This document shows positions 24,021 to 31,397 of a stretch of 33,831 nucleotides of DNA, piece after piece. Where the stretch lies: NCBI GenBank assembly GCA_025354885.1, contig JANXLY010000158.1, forward strand, positions 1 through 33,831. Direction: 5' to 3'. A program made the position numbers and the translations under genes. The notes beneath the pieces were generated by a model. That model saw nothing but the letters and a program-made list of their open reading frames with translations. It ran no database searches and had not been told where the DNA came from. The DNA is from Acidobacteriota bacterium. GTDB lineage: Bacteria; Acidobacteriota; Terriglobia; Bryobacterales; Bryobacteraceae. The stretch's first letter is position 1. Each line of letters begins with the position of its first letter.

Positions 24021-25281
24021 CCTGAGCCAATACGTAAGGGCCCTCAGGGATCACTGCGATCCTCGACCCTGGCGCCAGACCTTCAACCAGCTTCGACATC
24101 GCTGCGTCGAAGTCTGAGAACACCGGTCCCCACATTGCTTGGTGATACTCGACCGGGACGCCCGGAGTCAGAAACACCACCTGCTTGCTCTCGAGCACTA
24201 GCGCCAGCTTCTCAAGCTGCCACTGGTCCACTTCGACCGGTGCCGCTTGGACGGCATCAAGAAACGCCTTCGGAGACGAAAACCGTTTCACCATCTCGCA
24301 GAACTCGGGCGCTCCGGCCCCCTCGGTGCACTCGGAGCAGATTAGGATCTTGCCGCCATCACGAACGATGTGCGATGCTGCCGTAACGCCCTTCACCGCC
24401 TGGTAAAAGGTCAGATCCAGCGGATATCCCGCACAGGTAGTCACTACTGCGTCTACGGGCTCACTCAGCTTCTCCAGCATCACTTCGCTGACAAAGGCAA
24501 CACCTGCAGCATGTGCCTTCTCGGGATGTCCGGCGAACACCGCAGCGATCTCTCTCTTTCGCGTGAGTGAGACGTCCAGCATGAAGCTGTGGCCTGCCAT
24601 GCGGGCAATCTCCTGCAGCTCTTTGTGCAGCGGGTTGTCGTGGATCGAACCCTCCACCGACAGCTTGTTTCTCATGAAGCGAGGGCTGTGAATCACCTTG
24701 ATCGTCTCTTGTGCTGCAAGGCCCGGTGCAACCAGCTTGCGGCCACCTGAATAGCCCAGCATCAGGTGCGGTTCAATGAAGCCCAGCGTAATTCGAAGGT
24801 CGGCCCCCACAAAGGCTTCAGCTACATGGACCGGGATGCCGCTTGTGGTCTGACCGAGATAGCGATGGTCGGCAAGGATCTTTGCGTCGTGATTGAAAAT
24901 ACGATATTGCGCCGCAATCTCAGGGCTCAGGATCTCGTCCAGCTCTGCCGGAGTGGCAATCCGGTGCAAGCCAGTCGCGATGCAGATCGTCACTCCGTCG
25001 ACTGGAATTCCGGCTTCGTGCAACACCTTGAGCAGCACCGGGAGCGTCCGCCGGTTTGGCACAGGACGCGTAATGTCGCAAACCGAAATGGCCGCAGTCT
25101 TCTTGCCAGCGGCCATTTCCCGCAAGGAAACACAACCAATTGGATGCTCGAGCGCGTCTTCAAGCGCAGCCCGCTCGTCCGCCAGCGGAGAGGCCGATTT
25201 GGCCTCCAGCAAGCGATATTCAAAACCTGTTGGCAAAGTTGCCTCTAACCCTGCCTTACCAAAGGCTAAATCCACTTTCAT
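24013..25281 (-). CDS. larA: LarA-like nickel-pincer lactate racemase
   Basis: This 422-residue protein matches LarA in length and active-site residues. His106 (GLHR), His172 and Lys182 (EPHLMLGYSGGRKLVAPG), His198 (IHSP) and Lys297 (YQAVKG) correspond, two or one residues offset, to the residues of Lactobacillus LarA that bind the nickel-pincer nucleotide and carry out catalysis. The family interconverts D- and L-lactate or other 2-hydroxy acids; the precise substrate of this homolog is uncertain because the LarA superfamily is diverse. The cofactor genes larB, larC and larE are not in the window. It is convergent with the membrane-PAS gene. Confidence 0.85.
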   Translation of the reverse strand: MKVDLAFGKAGLEATLPTGFEYRLLEAKSASPLADERAALEDALEHPIGCVSLREMAAGKKTAAISVCDITRPVPNRRTLPVLLKVLHEAGIPVDGVTICIATGLHRIATPAELDEILSPEIAAQYRIFNHDAKILADHRYLGQTTSGIPVHVAEAFVGADLRITLGFIEPHLMLGYSGGRKLVAPGLAAQETIKVIHSPRFMRNKLSVEGSIHDNPLHKELQEIARMAGHSFMLDVSLTRKREIAAVFAGHPEKAHAAGVAFVSEVMLEKLSEPVDAVVTTCAGYPLDLTFYQAVKGVTAASHIVRDGGKILICSECTEGAGAPEFCEMVKRFSSPKAFLDAVQAAPVEVDQWQLEKLALVLESKQVVFLTPGVPVEYHQAMWGPVFSDFDAAMSKLVEGLAPGSRIAVIPEGPYVLAQVS

Positions 25282-25346
25282 AAGCGAACCGTACCATATT
25301 TGTATTCAAGTTGGCCCTTTACGTGCCGATAAGACGCATATCTGAC

Positions 25347-25352
25347 AGGAGG
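25347..25352 (+). promoter_or_regulatory. perfect Shine-Dalgarno of the 30-residue microprotein
   Basis: AGGAGG lies 6 nt upstream of ATG 25359. It is the strongest ribosome binding site noticed in the window and decides in favour of a very short gene. Confidence 0.75.
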
Positions 25353-25358
25353 TTGGTT

Positions 25359-25451
25359 ATGACATTCGCTGCTTTTCTTTGTGGGTTGATCATCGTAGGC
25401 CTTTTCTTTGCAATGCTTTCGGGCTCGCCCAAAGAAAAAGAACTCGACTAG
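25359..25451 (+). CDS. 30-residue single-helix membrane microprotein
   Basis: ATG 25359 to TAG 25451 encodes 30 residues: one hydrophobic helix (FAAFLCGLIIVGLFFAML) followed by a short charged tail (SGSPKEKELD). The perfect AGGAGG at 6 nt supports real translation. It stands alone between the divergent start of larA and the convergent RidA-like gene. It resembles small inner-membrane subunits or regulators in form, but I recognise no family. Confidence 0.6.
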   Translation: MTFAAFLCGLIIVGLFFAMLSGSPKEKELD

Positions 25452-25493
25452 TCTGCTCGCGCCCTCGTTGTATCGTCGCAACACACTAGTGCG

Positions 25494-26153
25494 TCAATTG
25501 CGCCTTGCAACGCCATTTAAGCCGACATTCGCCCCGAGTGCGAGTGCGGGTACCTCAAGAATCGTGACTGCAATCGTCGGCTCTGGCCCCAAAAAGCGGG
25601 CCAAGCTGGTTTCGACGAGTTCGCGCGGCACAAGTGCTGAATGATAGACCGTCGCCTGCACCAGATCTCCCGGCTTCAGTTGAGCCGTAGCCAACACTTT
25701 CGTCAGCCGAGCTAGGCACATATCGATTTGCTCCTGGGGAGCAGTTGGAACGGTGCCCGAGTTTGAATCCCGGCCGAGAATCCCGGCGATGAAAAGCCGA
25801 TCCGGCGTCAGGATTCCTGGCGTGATCGGAACCAGGTTCGTGACACCGGGCGGAGTGAGTCCCCTGAGTTCAGAGTCGCCCTGATAGAGAACCGCGTTGA
25901 TCGCCATGCGGATGCCTTGCGGCAGTTTGACGGCAACTGTGTTGCGGGCTGGTTTCAGGGTAGGGAAGTAGCCTTCGTAGACCTTGTTCATCGCTGCGTA
26001 GTCGGCGATATCCGCGAGAAAAACGGTAGTCGCAACAAACTTGCCTTTGGGCAATGCCTCCATACAATCGCGAAATTCTTTGCATTCCACACTGGGAACA
26101 TGTTGGTAGTGCTCGGCGGCGAGGACGAGCGAGAAGAAAATCAGAGTATTCAT
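25494..26153 (-). CDS. tandem RidA-like (YjgF/UK114) protein
   Basis: From ATG 26153 this is 219 residues. Two RidA-fold units are visible: the first, partly shortened, with FVATTVFLADIADYAAMNKVYEGYFP and ARNTVAVKLPQGIRMAINAV, and the second with PDRLFIAGILGRDSNSG, LTKVLATAQLKPGDLVQATVY and IAVTILEVPALALGANVGL. Both are followed by the strand patterns typical of the family. The arginine that binds imine substrates in RidA proper is not clearly present, so the enzyme activity is uncertain. A short hydrophobic N-terminus (MNTLIFFSLVLAAEH) suggests export. Start 26153 overlaps the oxidoreductase stop as ATGA, so they are coupled. Confidence 0.75.
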   Translation of the reverse strand: MNTLIFFSLVLAAEHYQHVPSVECKEFRDCMEALPKGKFVATTVFLADIADYAAMNKVYEGYFPTLKPARNTVAVKLPQGIRMAINAVLYQGDSELRGLTPPGVTNLVPITPGILTPDRLFIAGILGRDSNSGTVPTAPQEQIDMCLARLTKVLATAQLKPGDLVQATVYHSALVPRELVETSLARFLGPEPTIAVTILEVPALALGANVGLNGVARRN

Positions 26154-27088
26154 TTCGGGTTCGGGCGGCTGTAACGATAGAGTAGCGGGCCGGGCAAGAG
26201 TTGAGCGAGACGAGGAACGATGGACCAGGCCAGCGCACGCCGCATCAGACTCGACCAACGGAAGGCTGGCAGCAGCAGCTTGCGGCATCGCTCCAAATGT
26301 TCGGCGGGGCTCAGGCCTTCCATCACCGAACGGGCAGCCAACTGTCCGGTTGCGATCGCGCACAGCATGCCGGAACCGGTGAAGGGATCGACAAAGCTCA
26401 GCGCATCACCACACACATAGCCCAGGCTTTCTTCGGTTGCTCCATAGAAGAGCGGGCCAGTGAAGAGCCATTCCATCTCGCGTTTGCGGCCATCGAGGCG
26501 CGCGGCGAGTTTCGGCTGTCGGGCCAGCCAGCGATCACCATCAAAACCAACAGCTTTGAGGTCTTCTTCACGGGCGACACCGCAAACATTGGTGAGGCCA
26601 TCCTCAACCGGGTTGACGCCGGTGTAGCCGATGCCTTCAAAGTACAATTCGACGGCCTGATTGGTTGGCCCTGAAAAATGAGCTTTGTACCCAAAGAGGC
26701 GCTGGCCGCGCTGGCTGACTGGTTTGCGGCCGTGCGCGACGATTGCCTGGGCGTGTACCTTGCCAGTGTCCTGAATAAGGCTCGCGCCACCTGCAAGGGC
26801 AGCTTCGAGCAAGACCTGATCGAGGCGATAGCGGCTGATGCCGAGCGCGGGCTCAGGCAGAGCAAATCTCTTCTCGGCCTTGGGCCAGATTAACGCAGTC
26901 TCCGTGATCCGAGTACCCTCGAGTTGCAATCCCGAAAGCAGCCGGACTACTTGTGGATCGAGAAACTCGCCACAGACTTTGTGGCGAGGAAAGCGAGATT
27001 TTTCAAAGAGGGTGACGGGATGACCCTGCTTCAGAAGCTCGAGCGCAGCGGCGCAGCCTGCGAGGCTGGCACCGATGATGTCAGGCAT
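26150..27088 (-). CDS. FAD-dependent oxidoreductase, geranylgeranyl-reductase-like
   Basis: From ATG 27088 this is a 312-residue flavoprotein of the geranylgeranyl-reductase/PHBH-like class. The FAD motif is DIIGASLAGCAAALEL near the N-terminus, followed by VTLFEKSRFPRHKVCGEFLDP (the KxCGE segment typical of the class) and, near the C-terminus, YVCGDALSFVDPFTGSGM, which binds the FAD ribityl phosphate. The substrate is unknown; such enzymes often act on polyketide, isoprenoid or halogenated aromatic substrates. ATG 27088 is chosen because it overlaps the TPR gene's stop and begins just before the FAD strand. It lies between the TPR and RidA genes in one operon. Confidence 0.85.
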   Translation of the reverse strand: MPDIIGASLAGCAAALELLKQGHPVTLFEKSRFPRHKVCGEFLDPQVVRLLSGLQLEGTRITETALIWPKAEKRFALPEPALGISRYRLDQVLLEAALAGGASLIQDTGKVHAQAIVAHGRKPVSQRGQRLFGYKAHFSGPTNQAVELYFEGIGYTGVNPVEDGLTNVCGVAREEDLKAVGFDGDRWLARQPKLAARLDGRKREMEWLFTGPLFYGATEESLGYVCGDALSFVDPFTGSGMLCAIATGQLAARSVMEGLSPAEHLERCRKLLLPAFRWSSLMRRALAWSIVPRLAQLLPGPLLYRYSRPNPK

Positions 27089-28595
27089 TGCCAGAGTGTG
27101 GGTTTTCACCCGTCAGGCGCTTGAGCACCTCTGCCACAGGACGGGGATACCAGGTTGGTTCCGTGTAGCGGAGCTGTTGCTCGCGTACTTGCGCTTCCTG
27201 CAGTGCTTCGATGGCGCGAGTAGGTTCGCCGGTGAGCCAGAGGTAATGGCCGTCGAGCTCTCTGCGGGCGACGGACAACTCCTCGGGGAGAGGGAAATTC
27301 GTCAGGCGGAGGAATTCGCCCATGGCCTTGTCCATGCCTGTCATGTGGGTCTTGGCGAGCGTCGCGTCTTTCGATTTGTGAACCGCAGCGAGACCGCGTA
27401 CCCAGTGACGCCAAGCCTGGTAGCGGGGCTGTTGAATATTGGGGAGCAGCTTGTCGTCGGTTGCGAGATCCCAAAGTTCATGTTGGACGATGGTTCTTTG
27501 GGCGGCGAAGAAGCCCTGGCGGTAGGCACCCTGCATCGCGTCCGCTTTGGCGGCGTCTGCTGCGGTGTCGCCAAAAGCGAGCAAGTGGCGGGCACCTTCG
27601 AGAGCCTTGGTGGGGTTGCCGTCCATCGAGTAGACCATCGAAAGGAAGTGAACATTGTGGCCGTGATGGCCATTGCCGTATTCCTTGTCGTCGGCCATGT
27701 ACTGAAGTTCCAGGCGCATGCAATTCAGGAAGGACTGCTGGGCCTCTTTGAGCTTGCCGGTTTGGGCATAGATATGGCCGGGCATGTGGAGGGCATGAGG
27801 AATCATTGTCACGAGGCGTGCATAGGCTTCACAACTGGGCCAGGCTTCGGCGGCGAAGCTGGAGCCTTCAAAGCCATGGATGATGTAGTGGTGCAGGCCA
27901 GGGTGCTCAGGGACTTCGGCGAGAAGACTGCGCAAGATGCCAACCGATTCCATCGTGCCTTCGCGCGGTTTGTGGTCTGGCAGATTGAAGCCGCGCATGG
28001 TGGCAAGTGCGAGGTAGAGTTTGGCCTCGATCTCATTGGGGAAAACAGCCAGCAGTTTGCGAAGGCCATCGAGGTAAGCCTGATCGGGATTGGGATTTTT
28101 GGGATCGCATTTGCCCTGGACCGATTCGATGTAGAGTCGCTCGATGACGGGGAGGTCCTTGCGCTTGTTGGCAAGGGCGAGCGCACGTTGAGCGGCATCC
28201 CAGGCACGGGCGGTGGTGCGGGGTTGTTTGCCGAAGTTGTCGTCGAGACCTTCCTGCTGGAACTTGGGGCGGAAGTCGCCGGCGGCAGACATCGCGACAC
28301 CCCACCAGGGCATGGGCGATTCGGGATCGAGCGAGGCAGCCATGCGAAAGCTGCGTTCGGCTTCGCGAGCCCAGAAGCTGTGCAACTGGGCGACTCCCTG
28401 CTGAAAGTAGAGCAGGCCAACATGCTGGCCGATGGTGATGGGGAAGTTGATCTGACCCATGCCGCCCATGAGGCGCGCAGGCAAACTCGGAGCTCCGGCA
28501 GTGGGAGGGGGAGTGCAACCGTGCCCGGCATGTTCGACGGCTTGCTGCGCAAAAAGCGGTGCGGCGGCGAGGCTAAAAATAGAGCGGCGGGTCAT
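27081..28595 (-). CDS. secreted tetratricopeptide-repeat protein
   Basis: This 504-residue protein has a twin-arginine-like or Sec signal (MTRRSIFSLAAAPLFAQ). Its remaining residues form helical repeats of TPR type, for example LLYFQQGVAQLHSFWAREAERSF, MPWWGVAMSAAG and HMPGHIYAQTGKLKEAQQSF. Conserved His-rich turns (LHHYIIHGFE, GHHGHNVHF) are notable. It resembles a widespread acidobacterial family of secreted TPR proteins of unknown function; the repeats would bind a protein partner. It is the first gene of the minus-strand operon with the oxidoreductase and RidA-like genes. ATG 28595 has AGGA about 8 nt upstream. Confidence 0.8.
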   Translation of the reverse strand: MTRRSIFSLAAAPLFAQQAVEHAGHGCTPPPTAGAPSLPARLMGGMGQINFPITIGQHVGLLYFQQGVAQLHSFWAREAERSFRMAASLDPESPMPWWGVAMSAAGDFRPKFQQEGLDDNFGKQPRTTARAWDAAQRALALANKRKDLPVIERLYIESVQGKCDPKNPNPDQAYLDGLRKLLAVFPNEIEAKLYLALATMRGFNLPDHKPREGTMESVGILRSLLAEVPEHPGLHHYIIHGFEGSSFAAEAWPSCEAYARLVTMIPHALHMPGHIYAQTGKLKEAQQSFLNCMRLELQYMADDKEYGNGHHGHNVHFLSMVYSMDGNPTKALEGARHLLAFGDTAADAAKADAMQGAYRQGFFAAQRTIVQHELWDLATDDKLLPNIQQPRYQAWRHWVRGLAAVHKSKDATLAKTHMTGMDKAMGEFLRLTNFPLPEELSVARRELDGHYLWLTGEPTRAIEALQEAQVREQQLRYTEPTWYPRPVAEVLKRLTGENPHSGNA

Positions 28596-28625
28596 GTCTT
28601 AATCCTATAGCCTCCGAAGCGTAAA

Positions 28626-28715
28626 GTGAAGTTGGTGGCGGTGAAGTTGGCAGCGGTGAAGTTGGCAGCGGTGAAGTTGGCAGCGGTGAAGTTGGTGGCG
28701 GCGAAGTTCGTGGCA
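28626..28715. repeat. 15-bp minisatellite between the TPR and SDR genes
   Basis: Six 15-bp units lie head to tail. Three are identical (GTGAAGTTGGCAGCG at 28641-28685), two are variants with TGGCG (28626-28640 and 28686-28700), and the last is degenerate (28701-28715). In the plus frame upstream of the SDR they read as AVKLA-type pentapeptides; on the minus strand they read TAANF, like pentapeptide-repeat consensus A(N/D)LxX. Changes by whole units keep the frame open. Confidence 0.85.
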
Positions 28716-28739
28716 GTCGAGCATGCTATTGATGGGCAT

Positions 28740-29459
28740 ATGGCATTTAGTCCTTTAACAGGAAAGACCGTATTGGTGACCGGGGCGGCGAGGCGGATTG
28801 GCAGAGCGATTGCAACGCGCCTGCACAATGAAGGAGCTCGGGTGTTGATCCATTACGGCAACTCGCGAACCGAGGCTGAGGAGGTAAGCGCTCTGTGCGG
28901 CGGGGCCCCGATCTTCAGTGCGGATCTGTCGAAGGTGAGCGAGATCGAAAGACTCTTTAGCGAGGTGGGTCCGATCGATGCGCTGGTGAACAATGCAGCT
29001 CGCTTCACGAGGATCGACCCGCTGCTCGTGACCGAGGCAGATTGGGATTTCATCCATTCGACGAACCTGAAGGCTTACTTCTTTTGCGCCCAGCAAGCGG
29101 CCCGTCAGATGCTGCAGCAGCCCGGGGGCGGAAGGATTGTGAACATCAGCTCGATCGGCGGCATTGAGGCCTGGCCGATGTATGTTCACTACTGCGCCTC
29201 GAAGGCCGGGGTGATCCATATGTCGCGGGCGATGGCTCGGGCCTGGGCGCCAAAGATCAGCGTGAACAGTGTTGCTCCGGGAGCGATTCCCTTTGAAGAA
29301 GCTGGCAGCGCGCCTTTGCAGGAGTTGCTCAAGAAGACTCCAGCGGGGCGTTTCGGTACTGGCGATGAGATCGCTGACGCGGTTGTCTATTACCTGACGG
29401 CGACGCAATTCGTGACCGGGCAGTTGACGATTGTCGATGGTGGCTTGACGCTGGCTTAG
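28740..29459 (+). CDS. classical short-chain dehydrogenase/reductase (FabG/pteridine-reductase-like)
   Basis: From ATG 28740 this is 239 residues with the full classical-SDR set: TGAARRIGRAIA (cofactor glycine motif), NNAARF, the catalytic Ser in VNISSIGGIEAW, the YxxxK pair in YCASKAG, and NSVAPGAIP. The length fits. RR after TGA favours NADPH. The substrate cannot be fixed from sequence; folate/pteridine reduction or 3-ketoacyl reduction are possible. An upstream GTG at 28626 would add a repeat-encoded N-terminal tail and is less likely. The gene converges on the carboxypeptidase-regulatory-like gene with overlapping stops. Confidence 0.88.
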   Translation: MAFSPLTGKTVLVTGAARRIGRAIATRLHNEGARVLIHYGNSRTEAEEVSALCGGAPIFSADLSKVSEIERLFSEVGPIDALVNNAARFTRIDPLLVTEADWDFIHSTNLKAYFFCAQQAARQMLQQPGGGRIVNISSIGGIEAWPMYVHYCASKAGVIHMSRAMARAWAPKISVNSVAPGAIPFEEAGSAPLQELLKKTPAGRFGTGDEIADAVVYYLTATQFVTGQLTIVDGGLTLA

Positions 29460-30089
29460 CGGGGGAAGGGTGAGGGTAGCGTTGAAGAATTCCCAGGGAG
29501 CAGTAGTGGGATCGGGGTAGGCGCGGACAACGGTTGCGCTCAATTTGGTTGCCGATGTGAGACTTGGCAAGGGAAGTTGCCCTGCACCATTGGTGCGCCC
29601 GATGGGTTTGCCATTGAGGCTGATCTGTATGTCGGGGATGGGCTTGCCGCGAAAGTTGAGCTGGACCAGTTGTGGGTAGCGGAGTATGAACTCAATGGGC
29701 AGATTGAGCTCGACAGGGGCGATGGGTTCTGGTGGGCCAACCGTGATCATCGTTTTGGCGTAATCAGAGCTGAGAGCTTTTGCGGGTTGATTGGTGAGTT
29801 TGAACTTACGCCGGTAATCCTGAACCATGGTGATGCCGTCCTGCTCGATCAATTGATTGAATGCCGCTGCCGTGAAGGTGCGGACTTGGGGCTTGGTGGC
29901 TGCGCTCACCCAGTAAGTACCTGTTGTGGGAAGGATGAGCGAGGGTGGATTCCAATAGCCGGAAGCCTTGAGAGACTTCCAGCGCAAGTGCAAATAACTC
30001 GGCCCGGTGAGCGGAATGCTGACCGGGCCGGGGGCGCTCAATTCCTGAGAGCCGGGGATCAAAAACAGAGTTACAAAAAAAGCAATCAC
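28755..30089 (-). CDS. secreted beta-rich (carboxypeptidase-regulatory-like) protein, likely missing its natural stop
   Basis: The reading frame from ATG 30089 (444 codons) starts with a signal peptide (MIAFFVTLFLIPGSQELSAP) and about 210 residues of beta-rich sequence, including QLVQLNFRGKPIPDIQISLNG and NGAGQLPLPSLTSA, resembling the last part of DUF4198/carboxypeptidase-regulatory domains. The sensible protein then ends around WEFFNATLTLP. The frame nevertheless runs on for about 235 codons antisense to the SDR, producing an R-, H- and Q-rich tail. A one-base shift in the C-run near 29461-29465 would place a TAA at 29456-29458, exactly overlapping the SDR stop, so a frameshift or lost stop is likely. 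It overlaps the preceding gene by ATGA and belongs to that operon. Confidence 0.6.
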   Translation of the reverse strand: MIAFFVTLFLIPGSQELSAPGPVSIPLTGPSYLHLRWKSLKASGYWNPPSLILPTTGTYWVSAATKPQVRTFTAAAFNQLIEQDGITMVQDYRRKFKLTNQPAKALSSDYAKTMITVGPPEPIAPVELNLPIEFILRYPQLVQLNFRGKPIPDIQISLNGKPIGRTNGAGQLPLPSLTSATKLSATVVRAYPDPTTAPWEFFNATLTLPPLSQRQATIDNRQLPGHELRRRQVIDNRVSDLIASTETPRWSLLEQLLQRRAASFFKGNRSRSNTVHADLWRPGPSHRPRHMDHPGLRGAVVNIHRPGLNAADRADVHNPSAPGLLQHLTGRLLGAKEVSLQVRRMDEIPICLGHEQRVDPREASCIVHQRIDRTHLAKESFDLAHLRQIRTEDRGPAAQSAYLLSLGSRVAVMDQHPSSFIVQARCNRSANPPRRPGHQYGLSC

Positions 30090-30892
30090 CTGTTCGATAG
30101 GGTAGTGGATTGGGGGACTGGTGCGCTCGAAACTTCAAAGGTGAGGCTGGCCCAATTCGATTCCCAATCGTGGGTGGCTTCGTTTACACGCTCCATGCTG
30201 AGGGCGTGGAGGCGGATCTTGCCAGAACTCGGGATCTTGATGTTGAGTTTGCCGGAGCTATTGGTGCGACCTGCGATCTGCATCACGGTTTTCTTTCTCG
30301 GGTCCGAACTGGTGGCGATTTCCATCTGAACATCGACTAAAGGCTGTCCCTTATACAGCAACTGGACAGGGAGATTTGCGCCGGGCTCCAGGCTTGCTGG
30401 ATCGGCCAGGGGGACGATTTCGATCTTGAGACCGAGAGGCTTAGAAAAGTTATCGCTGGAAGTGCCGGCGACGACGTAAGTTTTGGCAAACTTGGCATAT
30501 ACCTCGCGGCTTTTGACAGTGGCTTCGTTCTTTTCTTTGCGCAGGGCGAGTTGAACGGTGAGACCTTCTTCCTTGAGATAATCTTCGAACTTGGCGGGCT
30601 CCATTTCAAGAAAGCGCGACTTGGTCTGAACCGCAAAGAACTGACTCCCGTTCTGCACTGTGACGGTGGCGTGGGTGGCTTTATTTAGCATTCGCCAGGC
30701 GGATTCCGGCAGGGCAGGGAAGGCGGTGATACGAGCTGGATCCACAGGCTGCTCCGAGATCGGGAAGCTGTCGCCAGTATGGATTGAGAGGAGGATCGTC
30801 TCGCCTGCAGCGGGGCGGAATTTTTGCGGCATCAAATAGAGGTCATGACCATAGAGGCTACTTATGATCAGGAGTGGCAGTAGCTTTCGCAT
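30086..30892 (-). CDS. DUF4198-domain secreted protein
   Basis: This 268-residue protein has a signal peptide (MRKLLPLLIISSLYG) directly followed by HDLYLMP, the HxxYxxP-type opening usual in DUF4198 (NikM/GlpM-like) proteins. A beta-rich chain follows with LPVQLLYKGQPLVDVQMEIA and a Ser/Gly-rich TNSSGKLNIKIP segment. DUF4198 proteins lie beside metal-uptake or periplasmic-stress genes in other bacteria, but the role is not established. It starts within the 3' end of the TPR gene (35-nt overlap) and overlaps the next gene by ATGA. Confidence 0.8.
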   Translation of the reverse strand: MRKLLPLLIISSLYGHDLYLMPQKFRPAAGETILLSIHTGDSFPISEQPVDPARITAFPALPESAWRMLNKATHATVTVQNGSQFFAVQTKSRFLEMEPAKFEDYLKEEGLTVQLALRKEKNEATVKSREVYAKFAKTYVVAGTSSDNFSKPLGLKIEIVPLADPASLEPGANLPVQLLYKGQPLVDVQMEIATSSDPRKKTVMQIAGRTNSSGKLNIKIPSSGKIRLHALSMERVNEATHDWESNWASLTFEVSSAPVPQSTTLSNR

Positions 30893-31385
30893 TGCTGATT
30901 TCTAGTCCTTTCAATCTGTCGGCTTCTTTACGCAACTGGGCGGCGTCTGTTTTGAGATTTTGTTTCTCGAAGATGCGGGCGATGTCAATGAGAGTGGTGG
31001 CGCGATCTGTGTACTGGGAGACTGGAGTGGCCCGAAAGACGGTGTTCAATAAGTCTAACGCGCCGGGGAGGTCATTAAAAACTTCACGGAGGAGGCCTGC
31101 TTCGTGGAGGCCGCCGAGATTTTCCGGGCGTAGATCCAGCATCCATTGTGTGGCTTTTTCAGCCTGATCGATCTTGCCGAGGCGGCGGTAGGCCTGAGCA
31201 AGGGTGTACCAGACGTCGATGTCGTCGGGCGCATTTTTCGCCAGGGGTTCGGCGATCTTGAGGACTTCGTCGAGCTTGCCCTCGCGGAGGGCGAGGTTGG
31301 CTTTGATTTTCTGGGTGTCGTAACCCAGAGCATCCTGAGCGCAAAGGTTTGCGCTCAGAATGGAGACCAGAAGAAGGAGTCTCAT
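30858..31385 (-). CDS. small secreted tetratricopeptide-repeat protein
   Basis: This 175-residue protein has a signal peptide (MRLLLLVSILSANLCAQ). About three TPR-like helical pairs follow, for example ALREGKLDEVLKIAEPLAKNAPDDIDVW split across a repeat, YTLAQAYRRLGKIDQAEK and WMLDLRPENLGGLHEAG. It would work as a periplasmic scaffold. It lies 12 nt after the DUF4331 stop and overlaps the DUF4198 gene downstream, so all four form one operon. Confidence 0.8.
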   Translation of the reverse strand: MRLLLLVSILSANLCAQDALGYDTQKIKANLALREGKLDEVLKIAEPLAKNAPDDIDVWYTLAQAYRRLGKIDQAEKATQWMLDLRPENLGGLHEAGLLREVFNDLPGALDLLNTVFRATPVSQYTDRATTLIDIARIFEKQNLKTDAAQLRKEADRLKGLEISNAKATATPDHK

Positions 31386-31397
31386 GGGTGGCTTCCT

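Noticed and set aside
25484-25492. CACTAGTG near 25486, as in the IS flanks
   Set aside because: No TGTCCGG terminus adjoins it, so it is not evidence of a second IS end.
22790-25500. possible replication origin at the skew switch
   Set aside because: Only partial DnaA-box-like sequences (for example TTATCCAAT on the reverse strand near 22813, 7 of 9 matches) were seen, and no dnaA or dnaN. The skew switch is reported, but no origin feature is called.
27075-28610. 511-codon plus-strand open frame
   Set aside because: It is antisense to the TPR gene, which has a signal peptide, TPR repeats and coupled neighbours. Long antisense frames are common in this base composition.
28592-28828. minus-strand 78-codon frame with pentapeptide-like repeats
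   Set aside because: The repeats come from the 15-bp minisatellite and the rest is antisense to the SDR. A true pentapeptide-repeat protein would have more units and a conserved fold.
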